A DNA stretch of 64,000 nucleotides from Methylobacterium radiotolerans JCM 2831 (GTDB lineage: Bacteria; Pseudomonadota; Alphaproteobacteria; Rhizobiales; Beijerinckiaceae), in the NCBI RefSeq assembly GCF_000019725.1, contig NC_010505.1:3041001-3105000 (forward strand). Reading direction: 5' to 3'. The notes below the pieces were generated by a model, which saw only the letters and a list, made by a program, of their open reading frames with translations, was not told the DNA's origin and searched no databases. Shown one piece after another: positions 17,420 through 26,327 of the stretch; positions within the stretch are counted from its first letter, which is position 1, and each line of letters starts with the position of its first letter. Both the position numbers and the translations under genes were made by a program.

Positions 17420-17575
17420 AATCAATCCAGCGTCGACGGTGCTGCGGCTGATTACCCGCCGGAGTATTGCAAGATCGAGCCCGCGGCGCCGCGACCGATG
17501 TCGCGATGCCCGCAACGGCAGCGGAACACAGAAGCCGGATCGCCAGCGCCGGCCCCAGGATGCGAGGAAGCGACC

Positions 17576-19381
17576 ATGAGCGACAAACGCCGGATCACGC
17601 CCGCCGACCTGCGCTCGAAGGCCTGGTTCGACAACCCCCACAACCCGGGCATGACCGCCCTCTACCTGGAGCGCTACCTCAATTACGGCCTGACGCCGGA
17701 GGAGCTTCGGTCGGGCAAGCCCCTGATCGGCATCGCCCAGACGGGTTCCGACCTCTCACCCTGTAACCGCCACCACATCGAGCTCGCCAAGCGGGTGCGG
17801 GAGGGGATCACGGCGGCCGGCGGCGTCGCCTTCGAGTTTCCCTGTCACCCGATCCAGGAGACGGGGAAGCGGCCGACCGCGTCGCTCGACCGCAACCTCG
17901 CCTACCTGTCCCTGGTGGAGGTTCTGTACGGCTACCCGCTCGACGGGGTCGTGCTGCTGACCGGATGCGACAAGACCATGCCGGCGTGCCTGATGGCGGC
18001 GGCGACGGTCAACATCCCGGCGATCTCGCTGAATGTCGGGCCGATGCTCAACGGCTATTTCCACAAGGAGCTGACCGGCTCGGGCACGATCGTCTGGAAG
18101 GCGCGCGAGCGGCACGCGGCGGGCGACATCGACTTCCAGCAGTTCATGGACATCGTCGGGTCGTCGGCACCCTCGACCGGCCATTGCAACACCATGGGCA
18201 CCGCCTCGACGATGAACGCCCTCGCCGAGGCGCTCGGGCTCGCCCTGCCCGGCTCGGCGGCGATCCCGGCGCCGTACCGCGAGCGCGGCCAGGCCGCCTA
18301 CGCCACCGGGCAGCGGATCGTCGAGATGGTCTGGGAAGACCTGAAGCCGTCCGACATCCTCACCCGCGAGGCCTTCGAGAACGCCATCGTGGCCAACGCC
18401 GCGATCGGCGGGTCGACCAACGCGCCGATCCACATCAACGCCATCGCCAAGCATATCGGCGTGCCGCTGAGCTGCGACGACTGGGAACGGGTCGGGTTCG
18501 AGATCCCGCTCTTGGTGGACATGCAGCCTGCCGGCCGCTGGCTCGGCGAGGAGTATTTCCGCGCGGGCGGCCTTCCGGCGGTCTTCGCCGAGCTGATCGA
18601 GGCCGGGAAGGTCCACGAGGGCGCCCTGACCTGCAACGGCCGGACCGTCGGCGAGAATTACCGCGGACGGCACAGCTGGAATCGCGACGTGATCCGCGCC
18701 TACGACGCGCCGCTGATGGAGCGCGCGGGCTTCCTGAACCTCAAGGGGACGTTGTTCGACTCCGCGATCATGAAGACCTGCGTGATCTCCGAGGAATTCG
18801 CAGCCCGCTACCTGCGCAATCCGAACGACCCGATGGCCTTCGAGGGCCGCGTCATGGTGTTCGACGGTCCGGAGGATTACCACACGCGGATCGACGACCC
18901 GGCGCTCGACATCGACGAGACCACCATCCTGATCATGCGCGGGGCCGGTCCGATCGGCTATCCGGGGGCCGCCGAGGTGGTGAACATGCAGCCGCCCGGC
19001 GCCCTGATCCGGCGCGGCGTCACCTCCCTGCCCTGCATCGGCGACGGCCGGCAATCCGGCACCTCCGGAACGCCCGCCATCCTGAACGCCTCACCCGAGG
19101 CGGCCGCAGGGGGCGGGCTTGCGCTGCTGCAGACCGGCGACCGCATCCGCATCGACCTCAACCGCCGGAGCGCCGACATCCTGCTGCCGGCGGAGGAACT
19201 CGCCCGCCGGCGCGCGGATCTGGCGGCGCGCGGCGGCTATCCCTACCCGGCGACTCAGACGCCCTGGCAGGAGATCTACCGCGATCAGGTCGAACAGCTC
19301 GACCAGGGCATGGTGATGAAGGGGGCGGTGAAGTTCCAGAAGGTCGCGCAGGCCTCCGGGGTCCCGCGGGACAACCACTGA
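17576..19381 (+). CDS. xylD: IlvD/Edd-family pentonate dehydratase (XylD/arabonate dehydratase-like)
   Basis: A 601-residue Fe-S dehydratase predicted to convert D-xylonate or L-arabonate to 2-keto-3-deoxy-pentonate. The three cluster ligands are visible: Cys63 in [10 protein letters not shown], Cys131 in [11 protein letters not shown] and Cys204 in [12 protein letters not shown]. The typical sugar-acid branch segments [20 protein letters not shown] and [19 protein letters not shown] distinguish it from the biosynthetic IlvD, which this window also has at 41295-43025. The ATG at 17576 is chosen because homology begins with [17 protein letters not shown]; an upstream start at 17498 adds an unconvincing stretch. 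Neighbours are an SDR upstream and a 2-hydroxyacid dehydrogenase downstream. Galactonate or another aldonate remains possible. Confidence 0.88.
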   Translation: MSDKRRITPADLRSKAWFDNPHNPGMTALYLERYLNYGLTPEELRSGKPLIGIAQTGSDLSPCNRHHIELAKRVREGITAAGGVAFEFPCHPIQETGKRPTASLDRNLAYLSLVEVLYGYPLDGVVLLTGCDKTMPACLMAAATVNIPAISLNVGPMLNGYFHKELTGSGTIVWKARERHAAGDIDFQQFMDIVGSSAPSTGHCNTMGTASTMNALAEALGLALPGSAAIPAPYRERGQAAYATGQRIVEMVWEDLKPSDILTREAFENAIVANAAIGGSTNAPIHINAIAKHIGVPLSCDDWERVGFEIPLLVDMQPAGRWLGEEYFRAGGLPAVFAELIEAGKVHEGALTCNGRTVGENYRGRHSWNRDVIRAYDAPLMERAGFLNLKGTLFDSAIMKTCVISEEFAARYLRNPNDPMAFEGRVMVFDGPEDYHTRIDDPALDIDETTILIMRGAGPIGYPGAAEVVNMQPPGALIRRGVTSLPCIGDGRQSGTSGTPAILNASPEAAAGGGLALLQTGDRIRIDLNRRSADILLPAEELARRRADLAARGGYPYPATQTPWQEIYRDQVEQLDQGMVMKGAVKFQKVAQASGVPRDNH

Positions 19382-19452
19382 GGCCGTTTCCGAATCGCGA
19401 TCGGTTCGGCGGACGCGGCGCCGGACGTGCCGGGTCGCCGCGGAATTGAAAA

Positions 19453-19482
19453 ACGCCGCGCGCCGGGCGACGATCGCGGCGT
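19453..19482. other. Hairpin in 232-bp gap before the FAD/Fe-S dehydrogenase
   Basis: Perfect 8-bp stem ACGCCGCG (19453-19460) and CGCGGCGT (19475-19482). On the minus strand it is followed by TTTTTC, so it looks like an intrinsic terminator against leftward transcription. In the plus direction there is no T-run. The rest of the 19382-19613 gap has an AT-rich patch with two TGAAT direct repeats at 19556 and 19563, possibly part of the promoter for the gene at 19614. Confidence 0.45.
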
Positions 19483-19613
19483 CCTTCGGGGCATGCCGCC
19501 GCGCAGGGCGCCGGCAGACCTCCCGGCGCGACGCCGCGGCCGGTTTGCTCCGCAGTGAATTTTGAATACATTTCCCGGCGGGTGGGCGCGTCCCATCCCG
19601 GGAGGGATCGATC

Positions 19614-22601
19614 GTGACGGAAGCGAGGGCGCATGCCCCGACGCCGCGTGCCGCGGCGCGGCTGGATGCCGGATTGCCGCGTAGGCTGGCGGAGCAGCTC
19701 CAGGGTGAGGCGCGCTTCGACGCGTTCACCCGCGGGCGCTACAGTACCGACGCGTCGATCTACCAGATCATGCCGGCCGGTGTGGTGCTGCCACGCTCCG
19801 CCGCCGACATCGCCGCGACCCTGCGCATCGCTGCCGAGCACGGCGCGCCGGTGATCCTGCGCGGCGGCGGCACCTCGCAGAACGGCCAGCCGATCGGGTC
19901 GGGGCTCGTGGTCGACTGCTCGCGGTACTTCAACGGCGTCCTGGCCTACGACGCGGAGGCCGGCACGATCACGGTCGAGCCAGGCATGGTGCTGGAGCGC
20001 CTGAACACCCGGGTGAAGGCCGACGGCTGGTTCTTCCCGGTCGAGCCTTCGACGGCGACCCGCTGCACCATCGGCGGCATGGCGGGCAACAATTCTTGCG
20101 GGGCCCGCTCCCTGCGCTACGGCAAGATGAGCGACAACGTTCTGGCGATCGAGGCGCTGCTCCACGACGGTGAGGCCTTCGGCTTCGGCCTGACCGGCAA
20201 CGCTCATCCGGGCGTGAACGGATCGGATCGGGCCGCGGCGCTGGCCGCGCGGATGCGCGGCCTCGCCGAGGACCACCGCGCCGAGATCGAGGCGCGCTAC
20301 CCCAAGGTTCAGCGCCGTGTCGGCGGCTACAACCTCGATGCGCTGATCGAGGCCCAGCCGAACCTCGCGCACCTGCTCGTCGGTTCCGAGGGCACGCTGG
20401 CCGCGACCACCGCGGTGACGCTGAAGCTCTCGCGCCTGCCGACGCACCGGGTGATGGGCGTGTGCCACTTCCCGTCCTTCCGGGCCGCCATGGAGACGAC
20501 GCGGCACATCGTCGGCCTGGATCCGGTGGCGGTCGAGCTCGTCGACAACAACGTCCTCGTGCTCGGCGCCGACATCCCGCTGTTCCGCACGACGCTCGCC
20601 GACATCACCAAAGGCAAGCCGAACTGCCTGCTCCTGACCGAGTTCGCCGGAGACGACCTCGCGACCCTCCGGCGCGACCTGGAGCGACTCGACGCCTGCA
20701 TGGCCGATCACGGCTTTCCGGACGCCGTCGTGGAGGTGGTCGAGCCCGCCCGCCAGAGATCGGTCTGGGAGGTCCGCGAGGCCTGCCTCAACATCATGAT
20801 GTCGATGAAGGGGGACGCCAAGCCGGTCTCCTTCATCGAGGACTGCGCCGTCCCGCTGGAGCACCTCGCCGACTACACGGACGCGGTGACGGAGGTCTTC
20901 ACCAAGAACGGCACCCGCGGCACGTGGTACGCCCACGCCTCGGTCGGTTGCCTGCATGTCCGCCCGATCCTCGACATGAAGGACGCCGGCGATGTCCGGC
21001 GGATGCGGGCGATCGCGGAGGAGACCTCCGAGCTGGTGCGTCGCTACAAGGGTTCGTATTCCGGCGAGCACGGCGACGGCATCTCGCGCTCGGAATTCGT
21101 GGAGCCGCTCTTCGGCGCGACCCTCACCCGCGCCTTCGAGACCGTGAAGGACGCGTTCGACCCGGACAACCGACTCAACCCCGGCAAGATCGTGCGGGCG
21201 CCGAAATTCGACGATCGCAGCCTGTTCCGGTTCAAGCCGGACTACACGGTCTCGGCCCCGATGAAGACCGCTCTGGACTGGTCGGACTGGGGCGGCTTCG
21301 GCTCCGCCGTCGAGATGTGCAACAACAACGGCACCTGCCGGAAGCTCGCCGGCGGCGCGATGTGCCCCTCCTACCGGGCCACCGGGGAGGAGCAGCACCT
21401 GACCCGCGGGCGGGCCAATTCGCTGCGGCTCGCCATCTCGGGCCAGCTCGGAAAGGACGCCTTCACCAGCCCGGAGATGAAGCGCACCCTCGATCTCTGC
21501 GTGTCCTGCAAGGCCTGCCGCCGCGAGTGCCCGACCGGCGTCGACATGGCCAAGATGAAGATCGAGTTCCTGCACCACTACCACGCCCGCCACGGGCTTC
21601 CCCTGCGGGAGCGCCTCATCGCGGCGATGCCGCTCTATGCCGGGGCCGCCGCGAAGCTGGCGCCGCTCCTCAATCTGCGGGACCGATACCCGGCCCTCGC
21701 CGCCCTGTCGGAGCGACTCGCCGGCCTCTCGGCCAAGCGCTCGCTGCCGCGCTGGCGCCGGCCCTGGAGCGAGCAGGGCGAGCCCGCCCACGCGCAGGAC
21801 GTCGTCGGGGATTTCCGCGACGTGATCCTGTTCGGCGACACCTTCAACCGCGCCTTCGAGCGGGAGAACCTCGAGGCGGCCGAGCGCGTGCTGCGGGCCG
21901 CGGGCTACCGGCTGCACCGGATCTACCCGTCCCGCGGCCGGCGTCCCCTCTGCTGCGGCCGGACCTGGCTCTCCGCCGGCCAGACCGACCGGGCGCGCCA
22001 GGAGGCGCGCCGCACCCTCGACGCGCTGCTGCCGTTCCTCCGCGCGGGCGCCCGCGTGGTCGGCCTGGAACCGTCCTGCTTGCTCACCTTCCGGGACGAG
22101 TTCGCAGCGCTGCTGCCGGGCGCGGACTCGGCGCTGCTGGCCGAGCGGTCGTTCCTGTTCGAGGAGTTGCTGGCGACCGACCTGACGGCGGGCCGGATCG
22201 CGCTGCCGTTCGCCGACCAGGGCGGCCGCGTCGCGCATCTGCACGGGCACTGCCACCAGAAATCCTTCGGCGCGATGGGCTCGGTCGAGACGGTGCTCCG
22301 GGCGGTCCCGGGGCTCGACCTGCGGGTCATCGAATCGAGTTGCTGCGGGATGGCGGGCGCCTTCGGCTACCGGCCGGAATCGATCGAGACGTCCTTCGCG
22401 ATGGCGGAGCTGTCGCTGTTCCCCGCCCTGCGCGCCGCCGGGCCCGACGATCTCGTGGTCGCCGACGGGACGAGCTGCCGCCATCAGATCCTTGACGGGC
22501 TGGGTCTCCGGGCGGAACATGTGGCTCGCGTGCTGGATCGGGCCCTCGCGCCTCGACACTCCATTGCCGGGCACCTACACATAGACCACAGGTCGCACTG
22601 A
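19614..22601 (+). CDS. FAD- and Fe-S-containing D-2-hydroxyacid dehydrogenase (YdiJ-like)
   Basis: A 995-residue composite oxidoreductase similar in layout to E. coli YdiJ, a D-2-hydroxyglutarate dehydrogenase. The PCMH FAD-binding domain spans about residues 45-235 (ILRGGGTSQNGQPIG near 83, NNSCGARSLRYGKMS near 162). The FAD-oxidase C domain follows to about 530 (YSGEHGDGISRSEF, FDPDNRLNPGKIV). Ferredoxin-like Cys motifs come next: CNNNGTCRKL with GAMCPSYR near 570-585, then CVSCKACRRECPTG near 628-641. The end has GlpC/heterodisulfide-reductase CCG motifs: CCGRTW near 780 and CCGMAG near 910. It starts with GTG after GGGAGGG. It is followed by a GntR gene 21 bp later. Lactate or another 2-hydroxyacid is an alternative substrate. 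Confidence 0.88.
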   Translation: MTEARAHAPTPRAAARLDAGLPRRLAEQLQGEARFDAFTRGRYSTDASIYQIMPAGVVLPRSAADIAATLRIAAEHGAPVILRGGGTSQNGQPIGSGLVVDCSRYFNGVLAYDAEAGTITVEPGMVLERLNTRVKADGWFFPVEPSTATRCTIGGMAGNNSCGARSLRYGKMSDNVLAIEALLHDGEAFGFGLTGNAHPGVNGSDRAAALAARMRGLAEDHRAEIEARYPKVQRRVGGYNLDALIEAQPNLAHLLVGSEGTLAATTAVTLKLSRLPTHRVMGVCHFPSFRAAMETTRHIVGLDPVAVELVDNNVLVLGADIPLFRTTLADITKGKPNCLLLTEFAGDDLATLRRDLERLDACMADHGFPDAVVEVVEPARQRSVWEVREACLNIMMSMKGDAKPVSFIEDCAVPLEHLADYTDAVTEVFTKNGTRGTWYAHASVGCLHVRPILDMKDAGDVRRMRAIAEETSELVRRYKGSYSGEHGDGISRSEFVEPLFGATLTRAFETVKDAFDPDNRLNPGKIVRAPKFDDRSLFRFKPDYTVSAPMKTALDWSDWGGFGSAVEMCNNNGTCRKLAGGAMCPSYRATGEEQHLTRGRANSLRLAISGQLGKDAFTSPEMKRTLDLCVSCKACRRECPTGVDMAKMKIEFLHHYHARHGLPLRERLIAAMPLYAGAAAKLAPLLNLRDRYPALAALSERLAGLSAKRSLPRWRRPWSEQGEPAHAQDVVGDFRDVILFGDTFNRAFERENLEAAERVLRAAGYRLHRIYPSRGRRPLCCGRTWLSAGQTDRARQEARRTLDALLPFLRAGARVVGLEPSCLLTFRDEFAALLPGADSALLAERSFLFEELLATDLTAGRIALPFADQGGRVAHLHGHCHQKSFGAMGSVETVLRAVPGLDLRVIESSCCGMAGAFGYRPESIETSFAMAELSLFPALRAAGPDDLVVADGTSCRHQILDGLGLRAEHVARVLDRALAPRHSIAGHLHIDHRSH

Positions 22602-22622
22602 CCTGACGTGTGTCGGGGGACC

Positions 22623-23303
22623 ATGAACAAAATCGAGCCTGGGATCGGAATCAGCCGCCGCTACCTCCACGACGAGGTCGCCGAGCGCATGCGCGAGCTG
22701 ATCCGGTCCGGCGAGATGGAGCCGAAGGCGCGGATCAACGAGGGCGAGCTGACCGAGCGCTTCGGGATCTCGCGGACCCCGCTCCGCGAGGCGATCAAGA
22801 TCCTGGCGACGGAGGGTCTCCTCGAGCTGCTCCCGAACCGCGGGGCCCGCGTCGCCAGCATCTCGGACGGCGAGCTCGAGGAGATGATGGAGGTGATCGC
22901 CGGCCTCGAGGCGACGGCCGGCGACCTCGCCTGCCGGACGATCACCGACGCCGACATCGACGCCCTGGTGGTCGATCACGACGCGATGGTCGAGGCCTGG
23001 AAGGCCGGCGACGAGGCCGGCTACTTCAGCCACAACCGCCGGATCCACGAGGGGATCATGGCGGCGAGCCGCAACACGATCCTCGCCAACATCTACGAGA
23101 GCCTGTCGGGCCGGATCCAGCGCTCGCGCTACTCCGCCCACCAGACCCCGGAGCAGTGGGCCCGCGCGGTCTCCGAGCACGAGCGGATGATCGCGCTGCT
23201 GCGCGCCCGCGACGGTGCCGCCCTGGCCGTGCTGATGCGCGAGCACATCCGCGGGAAGAAGTCGGTGATCGCCGCCAATTACGGTGCCGCGGAGACGGCC
23301 TGA
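22623..23303 (+). CDS. GntR-family transcriptional regulator (FCD type)
   Basis: A 226-residue regulator. The winged helix covers about residues 12-75, with ISRTPLREAIKILATEGLLE as recognition helix and turn, and the FCD ligand domain covers about 85-215 (NRRIHEGIMAASRNTI, SEHERMIALLRARD). The ATG at 22623 follows CGGGGGACC; an in-frame GTG five codons upstream is less likely. A small palindrome, AGGTC-N5-GACCT at 22590-22604, overlaps the end of the preceding 2-hydroxyacid dehydrogenase gene and could be an operator. Co-orientation suggests control of that dehydrogenase and perhaps of the pentonate dehydratase. Confidence 0.9.
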   Translation: MNKIEPGIGISRRYLHDEVAERMRELIRSGEMEPKARINEGELTERFGISRTPLREAIKILATEGLLELLPNRGARVASISDGELEEMMEVIAGLEATAGDLACRTITDADIDALVVDHDAMVEAWKAGDEAGYFSHNRRIHEGIMAASRNTILANIYESLSGRIQRSRYSAHQTPEQWARAVSEHERMIALLRARDGAALAVLMREHIRGKKSVIAANYGAAETA

Positions 23304-23350
23304 ACGCCTCGGCCGCCGCGGGCGGCCGGCGTCATCGAGGAGGCGCGCGA

Positions 23351-24280
23351 TCAGCCGGGCATCCCGGTCATCTCGAACCAGAACGACGCGCCCGGCGTGC
23401 GCGAGTCGTTCGCGTAGAGGAACGGGATGTCGGGGCCGGCGCCGCGGGCGGCGAACACCGTCCTGACCCGGGCGCTCATGGCAGGGTCCTGGCAGATGTA
23501 CATCACCGGCACGGTTACCCGGAACGGCGGCGCGCCGCACAGCAGCATCGCCGCGAGCAGGTACTGCTCGTTGTACAGCCGGCAGTTCCACGCGGACGGG
23601 TAGTCGTCCGGGATGAAGATGTCGTGGATCTGCACGATCACGCCCGGCGCGAGGCGCGGCATGACCTCGAAGAAGAACACGGTCACGTCCGAATTGGCGA
23701 AGGAGCGGTGCGATCCGTCGAAGAACAGGATGTCGCCGGCCTTCAGTTCCTCGAAGATCTTCAGGTCGCAGGCTTCGAGCGGGCTGCGCACGGTCCAGTC
23801 GCAGAGGGCGTCGATCTCGCGGCGCGGCATCGGATCGATGGAGGTGATCCGCGTCGGCAACGTCAGGGTATCGATCGCGTGCCGCGCGAAGCAGGTGGAG
23901 CAGCCGGAGCCGATCTCGAAGAATCGCGCGGGGCGCTTCCAGGCCAGCATCGTCATCAGCGCGGCGCCGTCGAGGGCGGTGAACCACGTGTTGTTCCAGT
24001 GGGGTGTGGCGGCGCCGGCCATTGGGGCGTCGTGCGGGACGCTGTGCAGCAGGTCCGCTTGCGCCTCGAGTTCGGTGAGGAAGCGATCGTAGGCCGCGTG
24101 GGACCGGCCGAGCACCGCCTTGAGCTGGCCGTGCGGCGCCCGGCCCGGCGTCCAGCGCGACGACGGCACGACGGGGTAGTAGTCGTGGACCGTGTGGCTC
24201 CAGCGGAACGCCTCCCGGCTCGCCCGGAAGATATCCACTCCCGCCCGGCGGCCCGCGCTCCTGACGACGTCCTTCAGCAT
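23351..24280 (-). CDS. Class I SAM-dependent methyltransferase-like protein
   Basis: A 309-residue protein with a Rossmann methyltransferase core. The SAM-binding motif is FFEIGSGCSTCFARHAI near residue 140, followed by ITSIDPMPR (acidic residue after strand 2), GDILFFDGSHR (motif with Asp) and IVQIHDIFIPDDYP near 225. This pattern is that of Methyltransf_24-type enzymes often found in glycan or secondary-metabolite genes. It stands alone between two GntR genes on the minus strand and shows no operon partner. The methyl acceptor is unknown. Confidence 0.7.
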   Translation of the reverse strand: MLKDVVRSAGRRAGVDIFRASREAFRWSHTVHDYYPVVPSSRWTPGRAPHGQLKAVLGRSHAAYDRFLTELEAQADLLHSVPHDAPMAGAATPHWNNTWFTALDGAALMTMLAWKRPARFFEIGSGCSTCFARHAIDTLTLPTRITSIDPMPRREIDALCDWTVRSPLEACDLKIFEELKAGDILFFDGSHRSFANSDVTVFFFEVMPRLAPGVIVQIHDIFIPDDYPSAWNCRLYNEQYLLAAMLLCGAPPFRVTVPVMYICQDPAMSARVRTVFAARGAGPDIPFLYANDSRTPGASFWFEMTGMPG

Positions 24281-24457
24281 GATCTGTCCCCGGTTCGGGC
24301 GAACAATGCCGGTACTGCAACTTACGGTCGAGTCAGGCGGAACACCTACGCAGTCCGACCTGCGCGCAGGGTTAGGACGCGATGAAAGCGTGGCCTTCGG
24401 ACCCGCTTCGGATCGGACGGGCCGCCCGCACCGGCCTCGCGGCTGCGGCTGCTCCGC

Positions 24458-25111
24458 TCAGGCGGCGCTCGGCGCCCGCAAACCCGCCACGAGATCGGTG
24501 AAGCGGTCGCCCTGGACGATCACGTGGCTGCGGAGGACGTCCGCGGCGCCGGCCTCGTCGCCCGCGATGATCGCGGCGACGATCGCCTCGTGCTCGGCCA
24601 GCGATTGCGGCAGGCGCTGGCGCACGCGCAGCTGCAGCCGCCGGTACGGGGCGAGACGGCGATGGAGCGACAGCGCCTGCTCCGCCAGGAACGCGTTCCG
24701 GCTCGCGCGGTACACCACCGTGTGGAACACGTAGTTCTCGGCGTAGTAGGCCTCGGTGTCCTCGGTCGCCAGGGCGGCGCGGCAGCCCTCCAGCGCGGCG
24801 CGCAGCGCGGCGGCGTCCTCGGCGACGAGGCGGCGCGCCGCGAGGCGGCCGCACGCCGCCTCGATCTCCGCCATCGTCTCGAACATGGCGAGCAGCAGGT
24901 GCGGCTCGGGGGCGCTGACGATCGCGCCGCGCCGGGGCTTCGTCTGCACGAGCCCGGTGACGGCGAGCTGCAGCAGCGCCTCGCGGATCGGCGTGCGCGA
25001 GACCCCGAAACGGGCCGCGAGCTGGTTCTCGTCGAGCCGCGACCCCAGGGCGAGCTCGCCCGAGACGATCTCGTCCTCGATACGCTGCCTCAGCCGCTGC
25101 GCGTGGCTCAT
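24458..25111 (-). CDS. GntR-family transcriptional regulator, probably of the TRAP operon
   Basis: A 217-residue FCD-type regulator. The winged helix covers about residues 5-65 (LAARFGVSRTPIREALLQLA, then GLVQTKPRRGAIVS). The C-terminal FCD helices include NYVFHTVVYRASRN and SLAEHEAIVAAIIAGDE with the usual Asp/His ligand pattern. The ATG at 25111 is preceded by GGGGAGGAACC, so the longer in-frame start at 25240 is rejected. It is divergent from dctPQM across a 193-bp gap containing two ATACAA half-sites, so it likely represses that transporter until its carboxylate is present. Confidence 0.9.
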   Translation of the reverse strand: MSHAQRLRQRIEDEIVSGELALGSRLDENQLAARFGVSRTPIREALLQLAVTGLVQTKPRRGAIVSAPEPHLLLAMFETMAEIEAACGRLAARRLVAEDAAALRAALEGCRAALATEDTEAYYAENYVFHTVVYRASRNAFLAEQALSLHRRLAPYRRLQLRVRQRLPQSLAEHEAIVAAIIAGDEAGAADVLRSHVIVQGDRFTDLVAGLRAPSAA

Positions 25112-25213
25112 GCTCCCGGTTCCTCCCCGATGATCGGGCCGCGCGACGCCCCGCCCGTTGAGGCCGGCGGATGTTCGACGCACGCGAACATTATGCTGGA
25201 GCATTGACAAAAT

Positions 25214-25240
25214 ATACAAGCCGGTTTTCCATGCATACAA
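25214..25240. promoter_or_regulatory. Candidate GntR operator half-sites and promoter upstream of dctP
   Basis: Two ATACAA half-sites at 25214-25219 and 25235-25240 are exactly 21 bp (two helical turns) apart. A TTGACA promoter-like hexamer lies at 25204-25209. TTGTAT-type half-sites are usual for FCD regulators. The patch is strikingly AT-rich for this genome and lies between the divergent GntR and TRAP genes. Confidence 0.5.
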
Positions 25241-25304
25241 CGAAGCGCCGCACTATTGCGGCGCACAAAAGTACGCCGCGTTGTTTGCGGTGCGGGAGAG
25301 CTTC

Positions 25305-26327
25305 ATGACGCCCACTCGTCGCTCGCTGATCGCGGCCACGCTCGCGGCACCGGCCATCCTGCGGTTCGGCCTGAACAGCGCCCAGGCGGCCACGACGCTG
25401 AAGCTGTCCCACCAGTTTCCCGGCGGCACGATCGACGAGGGCGATTTCCGCGACCGCATGTGCCGGAAGTTCGCCAAGATGGTCGGCGAGCGCTCGAAGG
25501 GCGCCCTGGACGTCCAGGTCTACCCGGGCTCCTCGCTGATGAAGACGAACGCCCAGTTCGGCGCCATGCGCAAGGGCGCGCTCGACATGTCGCTCTACCC
25601 GAGCCCGTACGCGGGTGGCGAGATCCCGGAGCTCAACATCGGCCTGATGCCCGCCCTGGTGACGTCCTACGCCCAGGCGGTGGCGTGGAAGGCGGCTCCG
25701 GTCGGCCGCAAGCTCACCGAGATTCTGGACGCGAAGGGCATCATCCTGGTCTCCTGGGTCTGGCAGGCCGGCGGCGTCGCGAGCCGGGAGCGCGCCCTCG
25801 TGGCGCCGGCCGACGCCAAGGGCATGAAGGTCCGCGGCGGCTCGCGCGAGATGGACATGATGATGAAGGAGGCCGGCGCGGCCACCCTCTCGATCCCGTC
25901 GAACGAGTCCTACGCGGCGATGCAGACCGGCGCCTGCGACGCGGTGATCACCTCCTCCACGAGCCTGATCTCCTTCCGCCTGGAGGAGCTGTCCAAGGCG
26001 CTGACCTCGGGGCGCGAGCGCTCCTACTGGTTCATGCTCGAGCCGATCATGATGTCCAAGATCGTGTTCTCGGGCCTGCCGAAGGAGCAGCAGGACCTGA
26101 TCATGGCGGTCGGCACGGAGCTCGAAGCCTTCGGTCAGTCCGGCGCGAAGGAGGACGACACCCGGGTCGAGGAGATCTTCGCCAAGGCCGGCGCCAAAGT
26201 CGTCCAGGTCGACGAGAAATCCCTCGGCCAGTGGCGGGATCTCGCCCGCAACACCGCCTGGAAGGATTACGCCGCCAAGAACGCGAACTGCGCGGAGCTG
26301 CTGAAGCTCGCGGAGCAGGTCGCGTGA
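25305..26327 (+). CDS. dctP: TRAP transporter substrate-binding protein DctP
   Basis: A 340-residue periplasmic receptor for carboxylates or sugar acids. The signal MTPTRRSLIAATLAAPAIL is of Tat type, with a likely cut after NSAQA near residue 27. The mature part begins TTLKLSHQFPGG, and GMKVRGGSREMDMMMKEAG near 170 contains the conserved Arg that pairs with the ligand carboxylate. The ATG at 25305 is preferred to an upstream in-frame start at 25158, which would run through the promoter. It overlaps dctQ by 3 bp (GTGA). First gene of dctPQM. Confidence 0.9.
   Translation: MTPTRRSLIAATLAAPAILRFGLNSAQAATTLKLSHQFPGGTIDEGDFRDRMCRKFAKMVGERSKGALDVQVYPGSSLMKTNAQFGAMRKGALDMSLYPSPYAGGEIPELNIGLMPALVTSYAQAVAWKAAPVGRKLTEILDAKGIILVSWVWQAGGVASRERALVAPADAKGMKVRGGSREMDMMMKEAGAATLSIPSNESYAAMQTGACDAVITSSTSLISFRLEELSKALTSGRERSYWFMLEPIMMSKIVFSGLPKEQQDLIMAVGTELEAFGQSGAKEDDTRVEEIFAKAGAKVVQVDEKSLGQWRDLARNTAWKDYAAKNANCAELLKLAEQVA

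Noticed and set aside
17498..17575. Upstream start for the XylD-like dehydratase
   Set aside because: The extra 26 residues are basic and low complexity; family homology begins just after the ATG at 17576.
19158..22574. 1138-codon minus-strand ORF opposite the FAD/Fe-S dehydrogenase
   Set aside because: No recognisable domain; the plus strand has FAD, Fe-S and CCG motifs.
25158..25304. N-terminal extension of dctP from an upstream ATG
   Set aside because: It would code through the promoter and operator region and hide the Tat signal peptide that starts at 25305.
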